NCBI GenBank assembly: GCA_027596945.1
Contig: JADGJH010001097.1
Coordinates: 1-11,973, forward strand
Direction: 5' to 3'
DNA length: 11,973 nucleotides
DNA from: Physocladia obscura
Lineage: Eukaryota > Chytridiomycota > Chytridiomycetes > Chytridiales > Chytriomycetaceae
Shown here: one piece after another, positions 9,001 through 11,973 of the stretch
Layout: each line of letters starts with the position of its first letter
How positions within the stretch are numbered: position 1 is the first letter of the stretch
Made by a program: the position numbers and the translations under genes
Notes under the pieces: model-generated
Told to the model about the DNA's origin: nothing
The model's input: only the letters and a program-made list of their open reading frames with translations
Databases searched by the model: none

Positions 9001-9655
9001 ATAAAGCGAGACGCGATGATCGAACTCGATTTAAAAGTGCGGTTGTCGGTGCTGGAAATGCCGAATGAGACGCAGAACGTGACATTTGAAATGGCGCTTT
9101 CGAAGCCAATAGCGAGTCAAGAAATAGAGGCTGAGATTGCTGGATCGACTGTATCCGCGTTTCGATTGCTACTTCTATGTTCGATTTTGAATCTGAAATA
9201 TTTTTGTCCATTCGAGGGCAAAAATTTTTTGGCAGCAAAGAGTTTGAATGTGGTTGACTGGCGAGTTGTACAGCCATGATTGCGGCGGCCTGTGAAGCCA
9301 AACGAGGAGTTGCGCGGTTGGAAGCGCACATGCGAGTGGTGCAAGTGGCCACGCCGCAACCAACGGTAAGTTGCGCGTAGTATCTAAACAGGAAGAAAAT
9401 TTGGGATTAGTTTGTTCAGTTGGTTGTTGGTTAGTTGGTCGGGGTCGATCGTCGAGAATAGATTGATCAGATTCAGAGGAGATTAATTGATCAAAAGATG
9501 CTCAAGCTGGCAACGGATGCGAGTACTCGGTAAGGAACACGATACAATGACACACACCTGCGCACTAGCTTCTCGTATGAGCTGCGCTCTTCTGTCAGCA
9601 CAGTCTGCTCATTACTCCTGTTTATCCGCTCAACATTGCCTTCTTCGTGCTCCAT
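6034..9655 (-). CDS. UBE3A-like: UBE3A/E6AP-like HECT ubiquitin ligase with AZUL zinc finger, 1024 aa
   Basis: An E3 ligase that takes ubiquitin from an E2 onto its own cysteine, then to substrates. Minus-strand exons: 9655-9558, 9383-8360, 8292-8077, 8018-7906, 7849-6717, 6639-6533, 6477-6359, 6298-6034; every junction keeps frame. The AZUL finger (about 28-90) reads YYAQLTVGCG, with candidate Zn ligands C42, C47, C52 and C88, near the human 44, 49, 54 and 83. Residues about 100-370 are a Ser/Pro/Gln-rich linker containing a Q7 run. Helical E6AP-like sequence follows (about 375-560), then a Ser8 run near 577-585. The HECT domain is about 670-1024: MDQGGVQKEFF around 713-723, TNENRKEY at the exon 5/6 junction, catalytic C992 in LTCF, LLLPEYSS, and Phe at -4 from the end. 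The intron at 6716-6640 starts with GC rather than GT. In animals AZUL docks on proteasome subunit RPN10. The human protein is about 850-875 aa; the excess is linker. Confidence 0.92.
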
Positions 9656-10058
9656 TTTTTTTTTCTTTCCAAAATTAGGGTTTGAAAGAAACTTCTCACA
9701 TATTCTTCAAACCATCACAACTTCTTGTTGCTTTCTCATAACTCGTGGTTTACTGCCGCAATCGAAGTGTGAGGCGGCTTGTTTTTTTTACGTTTACTCG
9801 TTTTTTAATTTGTTTCTGCTTGTTGTTTTGGAAGTTTGCAACTTTCATCTGAAAAAGTTTGATGTGTATATTTTGATTATCGGCATCGATAAAGCTAATT
9901 TCAGCAGTATAACTGATGAAGAGCATAGAGTGGTTGAATAGGTCTTTGGATACAGCTTTTCTACCTTCTTTTATTCCCAAATTAACAGATTTCTTTCATC
10001 TTCACAAGAGTTACATATCCTTTTTAGGAAATGAAAATCAAAGATAAAGCTTTTTTCG
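9656..10058. other. 5' flank of the HECT ligase gene
   Basis: AT-rich spacer that should contain the minus-strand promoter and leader of the ligase. Directly upstream of its ATG the minus strand is A-rich (a run of As before ATGG), a favourable start context. Two open frames here (plus 9636-9941, minus 9980-9750) show no motif, and I do not call them genes. No TATA box is convincing. Confidence 0.5.
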
Positions 10059-10689
10059 TATTACCCCTTGGTATGAATCAAATAATCATATATTTGTGCT
10101 TGTTCCTCCTGGCCAGGCTTTACCTGTTGCAATATTAAACAAATTAATATTGCAGATTTTTTGGCTGTTTTACAAAGCTAGTTAGTTGTGGGGTTTTGAT
10201 GCTTTAATTGGCTTTACTTGACTTTGTTGCTTTACAAAGTTACAAACACAAATTTAAAACAAACAAACTTTAAGTAGTAGCATGAAGACAATAATGTTAT
10301 ACCATTTCAAGAAATTATTGCCCAAGTTTATAAGGGATGTTATTCCAACCACAATTGTAAAGCTCATAAGCCTACCTGCCAGCCAACCTACACAACCTAC
10401 CTATTAAAGCCACAGAAGACAAAACTTTTGAAACTGTTAGTACATCACATTTTGGTTAACAAATAAAAAGAGCATCTTTTTTGGGATACAATGAGTGAAC
10501 TTTCTTTTCCAACTAAAAAATTTCACAAACAACTAACACCAAAATAACATTAAAGTCATAGCATCAATGAACAAATAGCGCAATAGCACCCAAAGTCAAG
10601 AGACAAAATTCTTTTTATTCAATGAAAGATATCACAAAAAGATAAAAGAATAAAAGAGGTACCATTAATCTTGAAGTATATAACTCACA

Positions 10690-11577
10690 GGCTGCTATGT
10701 GATCATCCATTCAACTTTTGCAGCAATTTTTGCAGCCAAAACAGAAGCCAAATGCCTGGAACTGCATGCAAATAGACCAAGTTGAGCTGTGATACCATGT
10801 TTTTGAGCAGGACTGTTATTGATTTTCAAATTTCCTTGTTGATTTGCACTTGCTTCCTGGCTTCTGTGCACTCTTTAGCTGCTTTGCACTTATTTTGTTG
10901 GGTAACAATAGCTTCTTGCTGTTTTAAATGGAGATCTTCAAAACTGTATACCTTATTAGGCTGGACACATTGTTCCAGCTTTGCACTCACTTTGGTGATT
11001 GAATTTTTCAAGCTTGAAGATTCAAGCAAATTGATGATGACTTTTGCAATGGCATCTGTGTCCAATTTTACTTGATTGGGTGTTCACATTGAGGATTGCA
11101 TTTTTGATGATGATTTCTTTGCCAAATGGAAAATCCCTGTGTACATAAATGATGACAGGGAAATGTGCAACGTAATACACAGGCAAGCTTAAAGGGCTAT
11201 TGGGATAAGTTCTTCACTTACTTTTCCCAATGTATTTGTTGTAAAGCTTTGTTTCTTGATATAATTGACAGATCTTGTACAAACATCATCTACTCAGCTA
11301 TAACTTCAACAAATCCTCTGGCACACTTAAGGGGAAGCTAATCCTCACCAAGACCAAGTTAAACAATTGTGCTCTCTGGAAGTTGCAGCCAGTTCATCTG
11401 TTTTATTTGTCCAGAAATTGTTCCCTCAAGGGGAAGTGTTGGAATCAGACAAAGGGAAATTGTTAATGATCTCCAAATCTGAAATAAATACAAAAGCTGT
11501 AGAAAGAATTGTTTGATAATATATAACTTTCTCAAAAAATGACTTGAAGTCCTTCACCGCACCTTTCATCACCACTT
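10690..11577 (-). pseudogene. Decayed coding remnant of unknown family
   Basis: Reading the minus strand from about 11,577 gives protein-like stretches that pass from one to the next by stops or single-base frame changes. They include 'MKGAVKDFKSFFEKVIYYQ', then 'GNNFWTNKTDELAATSREH' after a TGA, 'LPVYYVAHFPVIIYVHRD', a Lys/Gln-rich stretch (TDAIAKVIINLLESSSLKNS onward, 11,062-10,826), and 'GITAQLGLFACSSRHLASVL' in a third frame. Some of the stops are TGA, as CGA would become after C-to-T change. I recognise no domain. It may be a transposon gene worn down by mutation; chance open frames in CpG-poor DNA are the alternative. Confidence 0.35.
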
Positions 11578-11618
11578 ACACACCATCACCCAAACAGTAA
11601 GATCAGTGGTGAACATCC

Positions 11619-11951
11619 CTAAACCACATTCCAACAGTTGTTGTTCTGGACTATTTGATCTACTTCTTTTGAATCTCTTTTCCTTTTTGCTAATGTTACT
11701 TTCTGCATCATTTTGCTCTCTTTGTTTTGTTTTATACCTTCTTTAATTTTTTGTACCCAGTGGTTTGTTTCTGTAAGGCTTGATTTCTGCTTATTATTTG
11801 TGACTGGCTCCAATATTTGCTTGCATGATATTTCTTGTTGCATTAGTTGGCTGTTTTTGTTTTGTAAACATGTGCATTTAGTTGTGCTACTACATCCAGC
11901 TACATTGTAAAACACTGACAATGACAACAAGGTGCTGAGCAAACTAACCAT
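11619..11951 (-). CDS. Possible small Lys/Gln-rich ORF, 110 aa, unrecognised
   Basis: An intact ATG-to-TAG frame. The first 22 residues are hydrophobic and could act as a signal peptide (MVSLLSTLLSLSVFYNVAG, then Cys); the remainder is rich in Lys, Gln and Asn (basic cluster AKRKRDSKE near residues 88-96). It matches no family I know. It lies in the CpG-depleted block just upstream of the decayed minus-strand remnant and in the same direction, so it may be the 5' part of the same dead element, or a chance frame. Confidence 0.25.
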   Translation of the reverse strand: MVSLLSTLLSLSVFYNVAGCSSTTKCTCLQNKNSQLMQQEISCKQILEPVTNNKQKSSLTETNHWVQKIKEGIKQNKESKMMQKVTLAKRKRDSKEVDQIVQNNNCWNVV

Positions 11952-11973
11952 ATATGTTCAATGCTGACTGCAT

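Larger units (their letters stand above)
10059..11973. repeat. CpG-depleted block, probably a methylated and decaying repeat
   Basis: I counted only three CpG dinucleotides (10579, 11171, 11558) in about 1,915 bp, while TpG and CpA are abundant. At roughly 36% GC, chance would give several tens. By contrast 2280-2480 alone has about a dozen. Such loss is the footprint of 5-methylcytosine deamination or a repeat-induced mutation process acting on CpG. Minus-strand coding remnants lie inside (see the separate entry). I see no terminal repeat or target-site duplication, and the block runs off the right edge, so the element cannot be classified. Nothing else gene-like stands out between 10,059 and 10,690. 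Confidence 0.6.

Noticed and set aside
9498..9530. Plus-strand ATG with 11 codons followed by GTAAGG, resembling a first exon
   Set aside because: It lies inside intron 1 of the ligase on the other strand and no matching downstream plus-strand exon was found.
9636..9980. Open frames on both strands upstream of the ligase
   Set aside because: Translations are Phe/Leu- or Lys/Asn-rich without motifs; they overlap the expected promoter and leader.

Overview
The window looks like nuclear DNA of an early-diverging fungus, most likely a chytrid (inference from gene content; no marker gene settles the taxon). Genes are separated by AT-rich spacers with long A and T homopolymers and carry short GT-AG introns of about 50-80 nt. 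The fungal signals are a secreted glutamic (eqolisin, G1) peptidase and a Rho GTPase with the CKK form of the guanine-binding motif seen in fungal Rho1. The animal-like signal is a full UBE3A/E6AP-type ubiquitin ligase with an AZUL zinc finger.

Layout, left to right. A spacer (1-415) precedes an intronless GNAT acetyltransferase (416-1063, +). Converging on it is a broken metallo-beta-lactamase-fold gene (1181-1787, -). It lacks its N-terminal part, is frameshifted once, and most of it is about 76% GC, far above everything around it. A 1.6-kb AT-rich spacer follows, containing a perfect 15-bp inverted repeat. Next come a two-exon eqolisin gene (3519-4335, +) with TATA box and poly(A) signal, and a five-exon Rho-family GTPase gene (4855-5942, +). 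The GTPase converges on an eight-exon UBE3A-like HECT ligase gene (6034-9655, -), with 91 nt between the stop codons.

From about 10,059 to the right edge the sequence changes character. There are only three CpG dinucleotides in about 1.9 kb, and decayed minus-strand reading frames are visible. This looks like a methylated, degenerating repeat, although I cannot name the element.

I see no operon-like logic; the genes are separate transcription units. Exon structures were derived by hand from splice sites, reading phase and conserved motifs. The most interesting observations are the GTPase, which has non-consensus residues at three key GTPase positions (Ras G12, T35 and Q61), the AZUL-HECT architecture in a probable fungus, the GC-rich broken hydrolase, and the CpG-depleted right flank.
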